Source of the DNA: Virgibacillus sp. SK37
Lineage (GTDB): Bacteria > Bacillota > Bacilli > Bacillales > Amphibacillaceae
Assembly: GCF_000725285.1 (NCBI RefSeq)
Contig: NZ_CP007161.1
Coordinates: 62,001-126,000 of the forward strand
DNA: 64,000 nucleotides
Direction: 5' to 3'
In this document: positions 44,433-55,990 of the stretch, piece by piece
How the letters are laid out: each line of letters starts with the position of its first letter
Position numbering within the stretch: position 1 is the stretch's first letter
Notes under the pieces: model-generated
Told to the model about the DNA's origin: nothing
What the model saw: only the letters and a program-made list of their open reading frames with translations
Databases searched by the model: none
Program-made: the position numbers and the translations under genes

Positions 44433-46859
44433 ATGATGTTTGGACGTTTTACTGAACGAGCTCAAAAAGTATTAGCTTTATCTCAGGAAGAAGCAGTCAG
44501 GCTCCATCACAATAATATAGGAACAGAGCATATCCTTTTAGGGCTTGTAAGAGAAGGGGATGGCATCGCTGCAAAGGCGCTTCAATCTTTGGGGCTGGAA
44601 GTGTCACAGATTCAAGAAGAAGTAGAAAAGTTAATCGGTGTTGGCAAACAACCTATGCAATCCATTCACTATACTCCCAGAGCAAAAAAGGTAGTGGAAC
44701 TGTCACAGGATGAAGCTAGAAAACTGGGGCATTCTTATGTTGGAACAGAGCATATTCTCTTAGGATTAATCCGTGAGGGAGAAGGTGTCGCTGCCAGAGT
44801 ACTAAACAACTTGGGTGTAAGCTTGAATAAAGCGAGACAACAGGTGCTTCAGTTATTAGGGAGTAATGAATCTCAAGCAGGGAGACAAGGACGTGGCCAG
44901 CAGTCTAATGCCAGCACACCTACATTGGATTCTTTGGCAAGAGATCTAACGGAAAGTGCCAAGGAAGGCAAGATCGACCCTGTTATCGGACGTAGCAAAG
45001 AGATTGAGCGAGTCATCCAAGTGCTAAGCCGTCGTACGAAAAATAACCCTGTCCTTATTGGAGAACCTGGAGTGGGTAAAACTGCTGTTGCAGAAGGATT
45101 GGCACATCAGGTAATAAATAACGAAGTTCCAGAAACATTGAGAGATAAACGTGTAATGACACTGGATATGGGAACTGTAGTTGCAGGGACCAAATACCGG
45201 GGGGAATTTGAAGATCGTTTGAAAAAAGTAATGGAAGAAATTCGCCAGGCTGGCAATGTCATTCTATTCATTGATGAGCTTCATACATTAATCGGAGCAG
45301 GTGGTGCAGAAGGAGCCATTGACGCCTCAAATATATTAAAGCCTTCCCTTGCCCGTGGTGAGTTGCAATGTATAGGTGCGACTACGATGGATGAATACCG
45401 GAAATATATTGAAAAGGATGCTGCATTGGAGCGCAGATTTCAGCCAATCCAAGTGGATGAACCAACATTGGAGGAAACCGTACAAATTCTTAATGGATTG
45501 CGTGACAGATATGAAGCACATCATCGAGTTACCATTACCGATGAAGCAATTGAAGCTGCTGCAAGTCTATCGGACCGTTATATAACAGATCGTTTTTTAC
45601 CAGATAAAGCAATTGATCTTATTGATGAGGCTGGCTCAAAAGTACGTTTACGTTCTTATACCATTCCACCTAATTTAAAAGAACTTGAGAAAAAGCTAGA
45701 GGAAGTTCGCAAAGAAAAGGATGCAGCTGTACAAAGCCAGGAATTTGAAAAAGCTGCTTCTTTACGCGATTCCGAGCAACGACTTCGTGAAGAACTGGAA
45801 GATACTAAAAACAAATGGAAAGAAAAACAAGGCCAGACAGACACGGAAGTAACGATGGAGGATATCGCAAGTGTTGTATCCATCTGGACAGGTGTACCGG
45901 TTGCTAAACTTACAAAGGATGAAAGTAATCGTCTTCTAAATCTGGAAGAAACATTGCATAGCCGTGTTATTGGTCAGGAAGAGGCAGTTAATGCGGTGTC
46001 TAAGGCAATTCGAAGAGCCCGTGCAGGATTAAAAGATCCTAAGCGACCAATCGGTTCATTTATTTTCCTAGGACCTACTGGTGTTGGTAAAACAGAACTT
46101 GCGAGAGCATTGGCCGAAGCAATGTTTGCAGATGAGGACGCCATGATCCGCATCGATATGTCTGAGTACATGGAAAAACATTCTACCTCCAGACTAGTTG
46201 GGTCACCTCCGGGTTATGTTGGATATGAGGAAGGTGGACAGCTTACAGAAAAGGTGCGCAGAAAGCCTTATTCAGTAGTTCTTCTTGATGAAGTAGAGAA
46301 AGCACATCCTGAAGTGTTTAATATACTATTACAAGTATTGGAAGATGGGCGTCTGACAGATTCAAAGGGACGACTAGTGGATTTCCGTAATACGGTTCTT
46401 ATCATGACCTCAAACGTCGGAGCAAGTGAGTTGAAGCGTAACAAATATGTTGGTTTTAACTTAGGAGAAGAAAATCAGGATTATAAAGATATGAAGGCAA
46501 AGGTTACGGAAGAAATGAAAAAGGCTTTTCGCCCTGAATTTCTAAACCGTATTGATGAAATGATTGTCTTCCATTCTCTTGAGAAAAAACATATGAAAGA
46601 TATTGTAACGCTTATGGTTAAACAATTACAATATCGGTTAAAGGAACAGGATATCGAGCTTTCTTTAACAGATAAAACCATTGAGAAAATTGCCAATGAA
46701 GGATTTGATCCAGAGTATGGCGCACGTCCGTTACGCAGATCAATTCAGAAGAACATTGAAGATTTATTATCTGAAGAACTATTAAAAGAGAACATTGCTA
46801 TAGGACAGAAAGTGAAGATAGGATTAAACAGCAAAGGTGAATATACTATACTATCCTAA
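44433..46859 (+). CDS. clpC: ClpC, AAA+ unfoldase of the ClpCP protease
   Basis: ClpC unfolds substrates, including phospho-arginine-marked ones, for ClpP. 808 residues: a double N-domain repeat (about 1-145), AAA-1 with Walker A GEPGVGKT (about 210), a middle UVR/coiled-coil segment (about 410-465) that docks MecA, and AAA-2 with Walker A GPTGVGKT (about 549), SNVGASEL and the C-terminal domain. AGGAGGAAT precedes the ATG. Last gene of the CtsR operon; radA is split off by repeat copy 4. Confidence 0.97.
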   Translation: MMFGRFTERAQKVLALSQEEAVRLHHNNIGTEHILLGLVREGDGIAAKALQSLGLEVSQIQEEVEKLIGVGKQPMQSIHYTPRAKKVVELSQDEARKLGHSYVGTEHILLGLIREGEGVAARVLNNLGVSLNKARQQVLQLLGSNESQAGRQGRGQQSNASTPTLDSLARDLTESAKEGKIDPVIGRSKEIERVIQVLSRRTKNNPVLIGEPGVGKTAVAEGLAHQVINNEVPETLRDKRVMTLDMGTVVAGTKYRGEFEDRLKKVMEEIRQAGNVILFIDELHTLIGAGGAEGAIDASNILKPSLARGELQCIGATTMDEYRKYIEKDAALERRFQPIQVDEPTLEETVQILNGLRDRYEAHHRVTITDEAIEAAASLSDRYITDRFLPDKAIDLIDEAGSKVRLRSYTIPPNLKELEKKLEEVRKEKDAAVQSQEFEKAASLRDSEQRLREELEDTKNKWKEKQGQTDTEVTMEDIASVVSIWTGVPVAKLTKDESNRLLNLEETLHSRVIGQEEAVNAVSKAIRRARAGLKDPKRPIGSFIFLGPTGVGKTELARALAEAMFADEDAMIRIDMSEYMEKHSTSRLVGSPPGYVGYEEGGQLTEKVRRKPYSVVLLDEVEKAHPEVFNILLQVLEDGRLTDSKGRLVDFRNTVLIMTSNVGASELKRNKYVGFNLGEENQDYKDMKAKVTEEMKKAFRPEFLNRIDEMIVFHSLEKKHMKDIVTLMVKQLQYRLKEQDIELSLTDKTIEKIANEGFDPEYGARPLRRSIQKNIEDLLSEELLKENIAIGQKVKIGLNSKGEYTILS

Positions 46860-46884
46860 ACCCTAGGATATAGCTTATAGTTGT

Positions 46885-46920
46885 AAAAAGGCTAGAGGTA
46901 TTATACTTCTAGCCTTTTTT
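46885..46920 (+). terminator. Rho-independent terminator after clpC
   Basis: A stem of about 15 bp (46885-46899 with 46904-46919) ends in six T. Confidence 0.85.
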
Positions 46921-46964
46921 ACTCATTAATAGGTTCTTTTGAGGCTCTAAAATATATGTTAGGG

Positions 46965-47700
46965 TTATGCATTAATTCGTAATATGGATAAACTGCGAAT
47001 TAACTGGAGGTATGTATTAACTTTGAAAAATCTTTGTTGCTGGAAAGATCACTAAAATATTGAATCTGGTTGCACCACCGCTACGGAAAATACTTCGCTT
47101 TTCGGGGGCGGCTGATGAGCCTCCTCATGCTACCGCATTCGGGGGTCTCACCTATGCCTCATCTCCCCCAGAAGTCTCCGTATTTTCCTCCGCTTAATTT
47201 TACTTTTCAGCAATATTGACTTTAGCATTAAATGGAAAAAGCTTGCTTAACATCTTCAAGTACAAGTGAAAAGCCTACTCGGCATTTAAAATTTTAAAGC
47301 AGATATAAATTGATTGGAGCGGAAGGGGGCAATCTAAGAACGCCACGTCCTGGGACTGCGCTAACTCGTCCCATCGAAAACATTTGTGGCAACGATTGCA
47401 TGACCAACGTCCTGTTGGCCCGCGACTCCTACCGGAATAGCATGAGCTGAAGACCCTGGACGGAGCGAAGCGGAGGAAGCGGCTGAAGCCATGCCGGTGG
47501 CAAAGAAGACACTGTGAGGCCACGAACAGATGTCGCACTTGTACCCGGAGGTGTGAAAGCGTCCCCCTGCAGCGGAAATCAATGGGGCCATCCGCTTCCT
47601 TAAAATGAGATATATTTTAGTTCGTAGTTTCCTCCTACTATGAATGTACGAGGTAACATTTAAGCCCAAATGCAATTGAACCTATTTTTAAAGTAATTTC
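46965..47700 (+). repeat. Dispersed composite element, copy 4 (long form)
   Basis: This copy lies between the clpC terminator and radA. The left flank ATGGATAAACTGCGAATTAAC (about 46983-47003) is next to module A (about 47075-47200). Module B (about 47305-47590) is followed by the right flank GTAGTTTCCTCCTACTATG (about 47624-47642). B is the longest form: besides the blocks in copy 2 it has a further segment (about 47352-47387) with a small stem GGGAC...GTCCC. Orientation of A and B to the flanks is the majority one. Confidence 0.85.
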
Positions 47701-47941
47701 TAAAAATTAAAATGGAAAGTAATTCAAAATCTGAATGCATGAAGGTTGATATCTATTACCGTTTATTCTCATTGAAGATGTATGCTTTTCCATCTCCAGA
47801 TAAATGGGAAACCTTATACCTAGAACTAAAAATAGTATAAAATGTGGCAACGATAAGGAAATTTTTTTATAAATTGATAGATAGCTGTAACTTTATGGTT
47901 ATATTTTTCGTATACAATAGATAGTGAAGGAGTAGAGTCTA

Positions 47942-49315
47942 TTGGCAAAAAGAAAAACAAAGTATGTATGTCAAGAATGTGGATATGAATCAGCTAAATG
48001 GATGGGGAAATGCCCCGGATGTAACAACTGGAATACGTTAGTAGAAGAAGTTGCAGCAACTGGTGGGCGAGGTAACCATACATTCAATGTTGGTGGGAAA
48101 CCTGCAGGGAAGCCGGAAAGTATTACTTCCATTGAATCACAAAAGGAACCGAGAATTACTACAACGATGAAAGAATTTAACCGGGTTCTTGGGGGCGGAA
48201 TTGTTCTAGGCTCTCTTGTATTAATTGGCGGGGATCCGGGGATTGGGAAATCTACCTTGTTACTTCAGATTTCTTCCCAATTGGCAGAGAAGCAATTACC
48301 AGTTCTTTATATATCGGGTGAAGAATCTACAAGGCAAACAAAGTTACGCGCCGATCGGTTAGGCATTAAGGCTGATCAGCTCTATGTCCTTGCTGAAACA
48401 AATTTATTCGATATTGCCAAGCAGATTGAAGAAGTAAAGCCTTCTCTGGTTGTTGTCGATTCGATACAAACAGTTTATCGAGAAGAGGTAACAAGCGCAC
48501 CGGGAAGTGTTTCACAAGTTCGAGAATCTACAAGTGAATTGATGAAAATAGCAAAAACAAATGGAATACCAATTTTTATTGTTGGCCATGTTACAAAGGA
48601 GGGCGCTATTGCCGGCCCACGCTTATTGGAACATATGGTTGACGCCGTTCTTTATTTTGAGGGGGAACGACACCATACGTATCGTATTCTGAGAGGTGTA
48701 AAAAATCGTTTCGGAAGTACGAATGAAATGGGAATCTTTGAAATGAAAGAAGAAGGGCTTCGTGAGGTAATGAATCCTTCTGAAATCTTTCTTGAAGAAA
48801 GATCTCAAGGAGCTGCTGGATCTACCGTTGTAGCCTCCATGGAGGGAACGAGACCTGTACTGGTAGAGATTCAGGCTTTAATATCTCCATCCGCCTTTGG
48901 TAACCCAAGGAGGATGGCTACTGGCATTGATAATAACCGCGTACCTTTATTAATGGCTGTACTGGAAAAAAGAGTAGGGCTGATGTTACAAAATCAGGAT
49001 GCATATATAAAAGTAGCTGGAGGGGTTAAATTAGATGAACCGGCTATTGACTTGGCAGTTGCAGTGAGTATTGCTTCAAGCTTTAGGGATCAACCCACAA
49101 ATCCTGAAGATATATTTGTTGGTGAAGTAGGCTTAACTGGTGAAATAAGAAGAGTTTCCCGTATTGAACAACGAGTCCAAGAAGCTGCAAAACTAGGATT
49201 TAAACGTGTAATATGCCCGAAAAATAATCTTGAGGGCTGGACAATACCAAAGAATATTGAAGTAATAGGTGTTAGTACGGTTCAGGAAGCATTGGATATA
49301 GGGGTTAGCAGATAG
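47942..49315 (+). CDS. radA: RadA (Sms), branch-migration and recombination protein
   Basis: RadA is a RecA/DnaB-like ATPase that drives branch migration in recombination. 457 residues: a CxxC zinc finger at the N-terminus ([18 protein letters not shown]), Walker [11 protein letters not shown] (about 97), the RadA-specific KNRFG motif (about 250) and a C-terminal Lon-like domain. The start is TTG, after GAAGGAG. In B. subtilis it continues the clpC operon and is followed by disA; here it is separated by repeat copy 4, and disA is absent. Confidence 0.96.
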   Translation: MAKRKTKYVCQECGYESAKWMGKCPGCNNWNTLVEEVAATGGRGNHTFNVGGKPAGKPESITSIESQKEPRITTTMKEFNRVLGGGIVLGSLVLIGGDPGIGKSTLLLQISSQLAEKQLPVLYISGEESTRQTKLRADRLGIKADQLYVLAETNLFDIAKQIEEVKPSLVVVDSIQTVYREEVTSAPGSVSQVRESTSELMKIAKTNGIPIFIVGHVTKEGAIAGPRLLEHMVDAVLYFEGERHHTYRILRGVKNRFGSTNEMGIFEMKEEGLREVMNPSEIFLEERSQGAAGSTVVASMEGTRPVLVEIQALISPSAFGNPRRMATGIDNNRVPLLMAVLEKRVGLMLQNQDAYIKVAGGVKLDEPAIDLAVAVSIASSFRDQPTNPEDIFVGEVGLTGEIRRVSRIEQRVQEAAKLGFKRVICPKNNLEGWTIPKNIEVIGVSTVQEALDIGVSR

Positions 49316-49367
49316 CATTTCTATTGATATGAATATTAAGTTATGGTAGAATATAAGATTTTATTTA

Positions 49368-49396
49368 TTGAGCATGTTACTCATGTATGCTATGAT
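49368..49396 (+). promoter_or_regulatory. SigA promoter of yacL
   Basis: TTGAGC (49368-49373), a 17-bp spacer and TATGAT (49391-49396). Confidence 0.55.
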
Positions 49397-49557
49397 AAAA
49401 CAAATTATAAATAAGACATTTGTTGATAGACAAGACTCTTCCATGAGATGAGAATTATTATTTTTTACGGGAAAATGCAATAGGTTTCATAATTGTTTCT
49501 TTCGTAGGATTATTTTTTACTGAAAAAGGTAATAATATAAGCTAGGAGGTGACAGTG

Positions 49558-50655
49558 GTGCTAAGAAAGATTGTTCATTTATTCTTTATTATTTTGGGCG
49601 GTACCATTGGGTATTTATATATACCAGATATTATTAATTTATTAGATTTTACAGATGCACGATGGGCCACATCCCCATATTTGGGAACAGCTGTTGGTGC
49701 AATTATATTTTTTATCGTATCCTATTGGCTAGCAGGGTATATTGTTGGTTTCTTGAAGTGGGTTGAGGATGCATTAATCAAGTTACCCGCTGGAGATTTA
49801 TTTTTTGGTAGTATTGGATTAATTGTAGGCCTTGTTATTGCATATTTTATTAATCGTCCACTGCAGGATATTAATATTGAGGTCATTTCACAGGTTATAC
49901 CGCTATTTATCATGATATTATTAGGTTATTTAGGATTCCAGGTAGGCTTTAGACGTAGAGAAGAGTTTATTAATCTGATGAATATAAGTAAGAAAGATCG
50001 TGATAAAAGGAAGGTCCAGGAAGCGGACAGTGATGACATGTCTCTTCCAAAACCTAAAATTCTTGATACAAGTGTAATTATTGACGGACGAGTTGCAGAC
50101 ATATGTCAAACGAATTTCTTGGAAGGTACAATTGTAATCCCGCAATTTGTACTAGGCGAATTACAGCATATTGCTGACTCTTCGGATGTTTTAAAAAGGA
50201 ACAGGGGTAGAAGAGGTCTGGATGTTCTGAATCGTATTCAAAAAGAATTACCTGTAAAGGTAGAAATCTATGAAGGCGATTTTGAGGAAATTCAGGAGGT
50301 AGACAGCAAACTGATAAAGCTCGCGAAAGTTATGAATGGTATTGTAGTTACAAATGATTTTAATTTAAACAAAGTCTGTGATCTGCAAGGTGTTGCTGTA
50401 CTGAATATCAATGATCTTGCTAATGCTGTTAAGCCGGTAGTTCTTCCGGGAGAAGAGTTAGTTGTTCAGGTTATTAAAGACGGTAAAGAGCAGAACCAAG
50501 GCATCGCTTATTTAGATGATGGAACGATGATTGTAGTAGAAGAAGGCAGAGATTATATTGGAAAAACAATAGAAGTTTTAATCACAAGTGTGCTTCAGAC
50601 TTCTGCAGGCAGAATGATCTTTGCGAAACCAAAATTACTTGAAAAAGCACAGTAA
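49558..50655 (+). CDS. yacL: YacL, membrane PIN-TRAM protein
   Basis: A 365-residue protein with four N-terminal membrane segments (about 3-135), a PIN-type nuclease domain (about 165-285, LDTSVIIDGRVADICQTNF and acidic residues in VVTNDFNLNKVC) and a C-terminal TRAM RNA-binding domain (about 300-360). It is probably a membrane-bound RNase; the substrate is unknown. GTGs at 49549, 49555 and 49558 are in frame; AGGAGG (49544-49549) makes 49558 the best start. In B. subtilis disA precedes and ispD-ispF follow; neither is here. Confidence 0.9.
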   Translation: MLRKIVHLFFIILGGTIGYLYIPDIINLLDFTDARWATSPYLGTAVGAIIFFIVSYWLAGYIVGFLKWVEDALIKLPAGDLFFGSIGLIVGLVIAYFINRPLQDINIEVISQVIPLFIMILLGYLGFQVGFRRREEFINLMNISKKDRDKRKVQEADSDDMSLPKPKILDTSVIIDGRVADICQTNFLEGTIVIPQFVLGELQHIADSSDVLKRNRGRRGLDVLNRIQKELPVKVEIYEGDFEEIQEVDSKLIKLAKVMNGIVVTNDFNLNKVCDLQGVAVLNINDLANAVKPVVLPGEELVVQVIKDGKEQNQGIAYLDDGTMIVVEEGRDYIGKTIEVLITSVLQTSAGRMIFAKPKLLEKAQ

Positions 50656-50671
50656 AAAGGGTATAACTAAT

Positions 50672-50703
50672 AAAGTGATAACAGAAAATGTTATCACTTT
50701 TTG
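50672..50703 (+). terminator. Rho-independent terminator after yacL
   Basis: A 12-bp stem (50672-50683 with 50689-50700) ends in T. Confidence 0.85.
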
Positions 50704-50859
50704 TTATACTTAATTAAGGATGAGAAAGGTTATACACTATCTGTTCTCGTACAGCCATGGTGAATAAAATTATGGAAACGTGAAGGAACTATTTACGATA
50801 GTTGAAGTAGAACCTAATTAAAGATAAAATTAAAGCAGATTATGGAAAGGGGTAACATC

Positions 50860-52329
50860 ATGACAGAGGAAGTTCGTGTAAGGTATGCACCAAGCCCAAC
50901 CGGTCATTTGCATATAGGGAATGCTCGTACTGCATTATTCAATTTCTTATATGCTAAGCATTTTGATGGTAAATTTATTATTCGAATTGAGGATACAGAT
51001 GATAAGCGCAACGTTGCTGGCGGCGAAGAAAGCCAGCTCATGTTCTTGAAGTGGCTTGGTATTGAATGGGATGAAGGTGCAGATATCGGCGGAGATTATG
51101 GGCCATATCGCCAAATGGAAAGGCTCGATTTATATAACAAGTATGTGGATCAGCTTCTTGAAAGAGGTTTAGCATATAAATGTTATATGACAGAAGAAGA
51201 GTTGGAGGCAGAGCGTGAGGAGCAACGAGCAAAAGGACAAGTTCCTAAGTACTCCGGAGCACATGCTAATCTTACAACTGAAGAGATAGAGCAATTTGAA
51301 AAAGAAGGAAGAAAGCCGAGCATTCGTATGCGTGTGCCAGCAAACCAAACATATACCTTCCATGATTTGGTACGTGGTAATATCACATTTGAATCCAGCG
51401 ACTTCGGTGATTGGGTTATTGTAAAGAAAAATGGTATTCCAACATATAACTTTGCTGTAGCAATTGATGATTACTTAATGAAGATCACGCATGTTTTACG
51501 TGGGGAAGAGCATATTTCCAATACACCGAAACAGATGATGGTCTATGATGCGTTTGGTTGGACTGCTCCTACGTTTGGACATATGACGTTAATTTTAAAC
51601 GAAGAACGTAAAAAGTTAAGTAAACGTGACCAGCATATCTTGCAATTTATTGAGCAATACCGTAACTTAGGTTATTTGCCTCAAGCATTGTTCAATTTCA
51701 TCACTTTGTTAGGATGGTCACCGGTAGGCGAAGAGGAAATTTTCGATAAAGAAACATTGATCAAGATTTTTGACCCTGAACGCTTGTCAACTTCTGCCGC
51801 AATCTTTGACCGTCACAAATTGAAGTGGATGAACAATGAATATATAAAAGCTGCTGATTTAAGTACGGTTATTGACCTGGCTATGCCTCATCTTATTGAA
51901 GCAGGCAAATTAGCTGAGAATATGAGTGATGAGGAAAGAGAATGGGCGGAGAAAGTCATTTCTCTATACCGTGAACAGCTACGTTATGGCGCGGAGATAG
52001 TTGAATTAACAGAGCTATTCTTCAACGAAGAAATAAATTACGATGAAGGCGCGATGGATGTACTTCAAGAGGAGCAGGTTCCGGAAGTCTTACAAGTATT
52101 TGCAGATAAGCTTATTCATTTGGACGATTTCACAGCTGCTTCCATTAAGGCACAGATCAAAGCAACACAGAAGGAAACAGGGCATCGCGGAAAGAAACTA
52201 TTTATGCCGATCAGGGTAGCGACCACTGGACAAACGCATGGTCCGGAGCTACCGATGGCTATTGAGTTATTAGGCAGAAAAGTGATTTTGGCCCGTCTTG
52301 ATAAAGTTTTAAAACAATTAGGAGCATAA
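50860..52329 (+). CDS. gltX: Glutamyl-tRNA synthetase
   Basis: GltX charges tRNA-Glu, and in Bacillus also tRNA-Gln for later transamidation. A class I enzyme of 489 residues with the HIGH-type [19 protein letters not shown] and KMSKS-type KLSKRD (about residue 255). The frame starts at 50842, but AAAGGGG (50845-50851) overlaps that ATG; the ATG at 50860 gives the family start [15 protein letters not shown]. ispD and ispF, which precede gltX in B. subtilis, are missing. Confidence 0.96.
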   Translation: MTEEVRVRYAPSPTGHLHIGNARTALFNFLYAKHFDGKFIIRIEDTDDKRNVAGGEESQLMFLKWLGIEWDEGADIGGDYGPYRQMERLDLYNKYVDQLLERGLAYKCYMTEEELEAEREEQRAKGQVPKYSGAHANLTTEEIEQFEKEGRKPSIRMRVPANQTYTFHDLVRGNITFESSDFGDWVIVKKNGIPTYNFAVAIDDYLMKITHVLRGEEHISNTPKQMMVYDAFGWTAPTFGHMTLILNEERKKLSKRDQHILQFIEQYRNLGYLPQALFNFITLLGWSPVGEEEIFDKETLIKIFDPERLSTSAAIFDRHKLKWMNNEYIKAADLSTVIDLAMPHLIEAGKLAENMSDEEREWAEKVISLYREQLRYGAEIVELTELFFNEEINYDEGAMDVLQEEQVPEVLQVFADKLIHLDDFTAASIKAQIKATQKETGHRGKKLFMPIRVATTGQTHGPELPMAIELLGRKVILARLDKVLKQLGA

Positions 52330-52376
52330 TCATTCACACCTAAACTAAAATAGTATATAGTATTAATAAAATACAG

Positions 52377-52608
52377 AACGATGATGAGGGAAAGTAAATT
52401 TCGAATAGCTTATTCAGAGAGAATCACCTAGGCTGAGAGTGATTTTAAGCGTCGATGTTGAAGTGCTCCTCTGAGTCCGTTATGGAATAAGAAAGTACAT
52501 AACGGCGGCAGGCTCTCCCGTTATGAGAGTAAGAGTTGGGAGAGTTCTCCAAACAGAGTGGGACCGCGCAAAAAGCGTCTCTGTGTATATGCACAGAGAC
52601 GCTTTTTT
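52377..52608 (+). promoter_or_regulatory. Cysteine-specific T-box riboswitch before cysE-cysS
   Basis: A typical T-box leader: GATGAGGGAAAGTAAATTT at the 5' base of stem I, a specifier UGC (52464-52466) in GAAGTGCTCCTCTGAG, the T-box AGAGTGGGACCGCGC (52555-52569) that would pair with the uncharged tRNA acceptor end, then a terminator stem (52571-52585 with 52592-52606) and T run. UGC reads Cys, matching the downstream genes. Uncharged tRNA-Cys should favour readthrough. Confidence 0.92.
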
Positions 52609-52785
52609 AGGTTCTTGGAAAACGATAAAAATCACAGAATATATACTGTGAAGTAACTTGGTAGTACTGTAAATGAATGTTTGGCAAGAATTCTACGCCT
52701 TCCGCAAGAACTTGCAATTTTTGTGGGAGGGATTCTCTTAAGCTTTTTCAAAATAGGTACAAATAGGTACGGGGAGGTTGATGAG

Positions 52786-53454
52786 ATGGGGTTCATTAAG
52801 CGAATGAGGGAAGACATGGATGTAGTATTTGAACAGGATCCAGCTGCACGAACCTATATAGAAGTTGCTCTAACCTACTCAGGGCTGCATGCGGTTTGGT
52901 CACACCGACTTGCTCATGCTTTTTATAAAAGAAAGTTATTCTTTATTGCTCGAGTTATTTCACAGATAAGCCGTTTTTTTACAGGGATTGAAATCCACCC
53001 AGGCGCTAAAATAGGGCGAAGGCTGTTCATTGATCATGGAATGGGCGTTGTCATCGGGGAGACGTGTGAGATTGGTGATAATGTTACTATTTTCCAGGGG
53101 GTGACCTTGGGGGGAACTGGTAAGGAAAAAGGGAAGAGGCACCCTACAGTGAAGGATAATGCATTAATTGCTACAGGAGCTAAAGTTCTTGGGTCAATTA
53201 CTATTGGGGAAAACTCCAAGGTTGGTGGAGGCTCTGTTGTGTTGAAGGATGTGCCTGATCATTCAACTGTAGTTGGTATCCCAGGAAGGGTAGTAATACA
53301 AAATGGGGAAAAAATAAGAAGAGATTTGGACCATCATAAAATGCCTGATCCGGTAGAGGAACGATGTAATAACCTGCAAAATGAAATTGATTTATTGAAG
53401 AAGGAAATAAGCAAACTGAAGGAGGGCAACCGTCATGCCGATACAAATTTATAA
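52786..53454 (+). CDS. cysE: Serine O-acetyltransferase
   Basis: CysE acetylates serine to O-acetylserine, the CysK substrate. 222 residues: an N-terminal helical region, then a left-handed beta-helix with [37 protein letters not shown] and [12 protein letters not shown]. The tail is a charged coiled coil. The frame is open from 52681, but GGGGAGG (52771-52777) selects the ATG at 52786. A small direct duplication (AAATAGGTAC twice, 52751-52770) precedes it. It overlaps cysS by 20 bases. Confidence 0.95.
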
Positions 53455-54841
53455 TACATTGAAAAGGCAGAAGGAAGAGTTCAAACCATTAAAAGAAGGG
53501 CATGTCAGCATGTATGTGTGCGGGCCAACGGTATACAACTATATCCATATCGGAAATGCGAGACCTGCTATCGTGTTTGATACGGTTCGAAGATATTTTG
53601 AATATAAAGGTTTCCATGTTGATTATGTGCTAAATTTTACGGATGTAGATGATAAAATTATTAAAGCAGCAAAAGAATTAGGGGAAGAAGTCCCTGCAGT
53701 TGCGGAAAAATTTATTAATGCTTACCTTGAAGATGTAGGCGCATTAGGGGTAAAGCAAGCAACACATAATCCGCGAGTAATGGAGACAATGGATGATATT
53801 ATTCAATTCATTGATGCATTGGTTCAGAAAGGCTATGCCTACTCAGTAGAAGGCGATGTATACTTTAAGCCCCGTGCCTTTGAAGGGTATGGTAAATTGT
53901 CTCATCAATCTGTGGATGAATTACGGTCTGGAGCGAGGATTCAGGTAGGAGAAAAAAAGGAAGACCCGCTCGATTTTGCTTTGTGGAAAAAGGCAAAAGA
54001 TGGAGAAATTGCGTGGGATTCGCCGTGGGGTGAAGGGCGTCCTGGTTGGCATATTGAATGCTCTGCAATGGTTAAGAAGTATCTTGGTGACACAATTGAT
54101 ATACATGCAGGTGGTCAAGATCTTACTTTTCCGCATCACGAGAACGAAATTGCTCAATCGGAGGCAATGACAGGAAAATCCTTTGCGAGATATTGGATGC
54201 ATAATGGGTATATTAATATTGAAAATGAGAAGATGTCTAAGTCACTCGGGAATTTTGTGTTGACGAGAGATCTAATTAATCAGCATAATCCACAGGTGTT
54301 GCGTTTCTTTATGCTAAGTGTGCATTATCGCCATCCGATAAACTTTTCAGCGGAGTTACTTGAAAGTGCGGAGAATAGCCTTGAACGAATTAAGACGGCA
54401 TATTCCAATTTGGAGCATAGGAAAAATTCGAGTATGGACTTAGTAAGTAATCAGGGACAGGAAGATTGGTTGAAGAGAATTGAGGATCTGAAGAAGCAAT
54501 TTGAAGAAGAAATGGATGATGACTTTAACACTGCTAATGCGATTTCTGTAATCTTTGACATCACAAAAGAAGCCAATGTCTATCTACAGGAAAGTCAAAC
54601 ATCTACTAAGATTATCGATGCTTTTCAGGAATCCATACGTGATTTGATGAATGTCTTAGGAGTAACGGTTGAAGAAGAAGCGGATTTACTTGATGAAGAG
54701 ATTGAAACACTAATAGCAGAAAGAAATGAGGCGAGAACAACTCGTAATTTTGCTAGAGCAGATGAAATAAGAGATATATTGAAGGAAAAAGGAATTATGT
54801 TGGAAGATACTGCCCAAGGGGTACGCTGGAGAAGGGGCTAA
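53435..54841 (+). CDS. cysS: Cysteinyl-tRNA synthetase
   Basis: Charges tRNA-Cys. A class I enzyme of 468 residues: zinc/HIGH region [19 protein letters not shown], zinc ligands in GWHIECSAM and [10 protein letters not shown], and KMSKSLGNF (about 265). AAGGAGGGCAAC lies before the ATG inside cysE. It is controlled together with cysE by the Cys T-box, so precursor supply and charging respond together. Confidence 0.97.
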
Positions 54842-54843
54842 TC

Positions 54844-55242
54844 ATGAAACAGGATGTTAAACAAATGAAAAGCCTGGCACTTGCCTATATGGGAGATGCT
54901 GTTTATGAAGTATATATAAGAGAACATCTTCTTAAGGAGGGCCAGGTGAAGCCTCAGCAGCTCCACAAACAGGCAATAAAATTTGTGTCGGGAAAGGCAC
55001 AGGCTCAAGTGGTATTATACTGGTTGGAAAGTGGAATGCTCTCTGAAGAAGAAGAGCGGGTAGTTGCCAGAGGGAGAAATGCCAAATCCGGCTCCATACC
55101 TAAGAATATAAGTGTACAGGCATATCGTTACAGTACCGCATTTGAAGCTCTACTTGGGTATCATTATCTCTTAAATCATCAAGACAGATTAAATGAATTG
55201 ATGGAAAAAGCGGTACATTTTTTAGAAGGGAGGAACGATTAA
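54844..55242 (+). CDS. mrnC: Mini-RNase III
   Basis: Mini-III matures 23S rRNA ends in Bacillus. 132 residues forming only an RNase III catalytic domain ([20 protein letters not shown] with the catalytic Asp of GDA, later ALLGYHYLL) and no double-stranded RNA-binding domain, as is normal for this family. It starts 2 bp after the cysS stop. Confidence 0.94.
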
Positions 55243-55243
55243 A

Positions 55244-55990
55244 ATGGAACAAGAAATAATTGTTGGTAAAAATCCGGTAATTGAAGCTTTGAAGTCCGGA
55301 CGATCGGTAAATAAGGTTCTTCTTTCTGAGCAATTAAATTCTGGCGCCCAGGGAAAGTTAATTAGTTTAAGCAAATCAGCTGGGACGGTGGTGCAGAAAG
55401 TTCCACGGAATAGACTAGATCAGCTTACAAAGGAAAATCATCAGGGAGTTATTGCATATGTTGCTTCATACCAATATGCTTCTTTGGAAGATTTATTTCA
55501 AAACGCAGCTGAAAGAGAAGAAGAGCCGTTCTTTGTCATTTTGGATGAATTGGAAGACCCACATAATCTAGGCTCCATCTTACGTACAGCGGATGCCACA
55601 GGGGCCCATGGAGTGATTATTCCAAAACACCGTTCGGTTGGTCTGACAGCTACTGTGGCAAAGACATCTGCTGGAGCAATAGAACATATTCCTGTTGCCC
55701 GTGTAACTAACATTGCAAATACGATAGATGAATTGAAGGAAAGAAATGTTTGGATTGTTGGAACAGAAGCGGACGCAACAGAGGACTACCGCAAACTTGA
55801 TGGTGCATTACCAATTGGTTTGGTAATAGGAAATGAAGGAAAAGGGATGAGTAGACTTGTTCACAAAAAATGTGACTGGACAGTTAGCCTGCCTATGCGA
55901 GGAAAGGTTTCTTCCTTAAATGCTTCTGTTGCATGCAGTCTATTACTTTATGAAGTATATCGAAAAAGGTTCGCAATTGGTGATAAGTAA
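55244..55990 (+). CDS. rlmB: RlmB-like 23S rRNA 2'-O-ribose methyltransferase
   Basis: A SPOUT (TrmH-type) methyltransferase of 248 residues: an N-terminal substrate-binding domain (GKNPVIEALKSGRSVNKVLL), then the trefoil-knot domain with LDELEDPHNLGSILRTADAT, LVIGNEGKGMSRLV and LPMRGKVSSLNASVACSLLL. Homologues methylate G2251 or a nearby residue of 23S rRNA; the exact target here is inference. GGGAGGAAC precedes the ATG, and its stop shares a base with the rae1 start. Confidence 0.93.
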   Translation: MEQEIIVGKNPVIEALKSGRSVNKVLLSEQLNSGAQGKLISLSKSAGTVVQKVPRNRLDQLTKENHQGVIAYVASYQYASLEDLFQNAAEREEEPFFVILDELEDPHNLGSILRTADATGAHGVIIPKHRSVGLTATVAKTSAGAIEHIPVARVTNIANTIDELKERNVWIVGTEADATEDYRKLDGALPIGLVIGNEGKGMSRLVHKKCDWTVSLPMRGKVSSLNASVACSLLLYEVYRKRFAIGDK

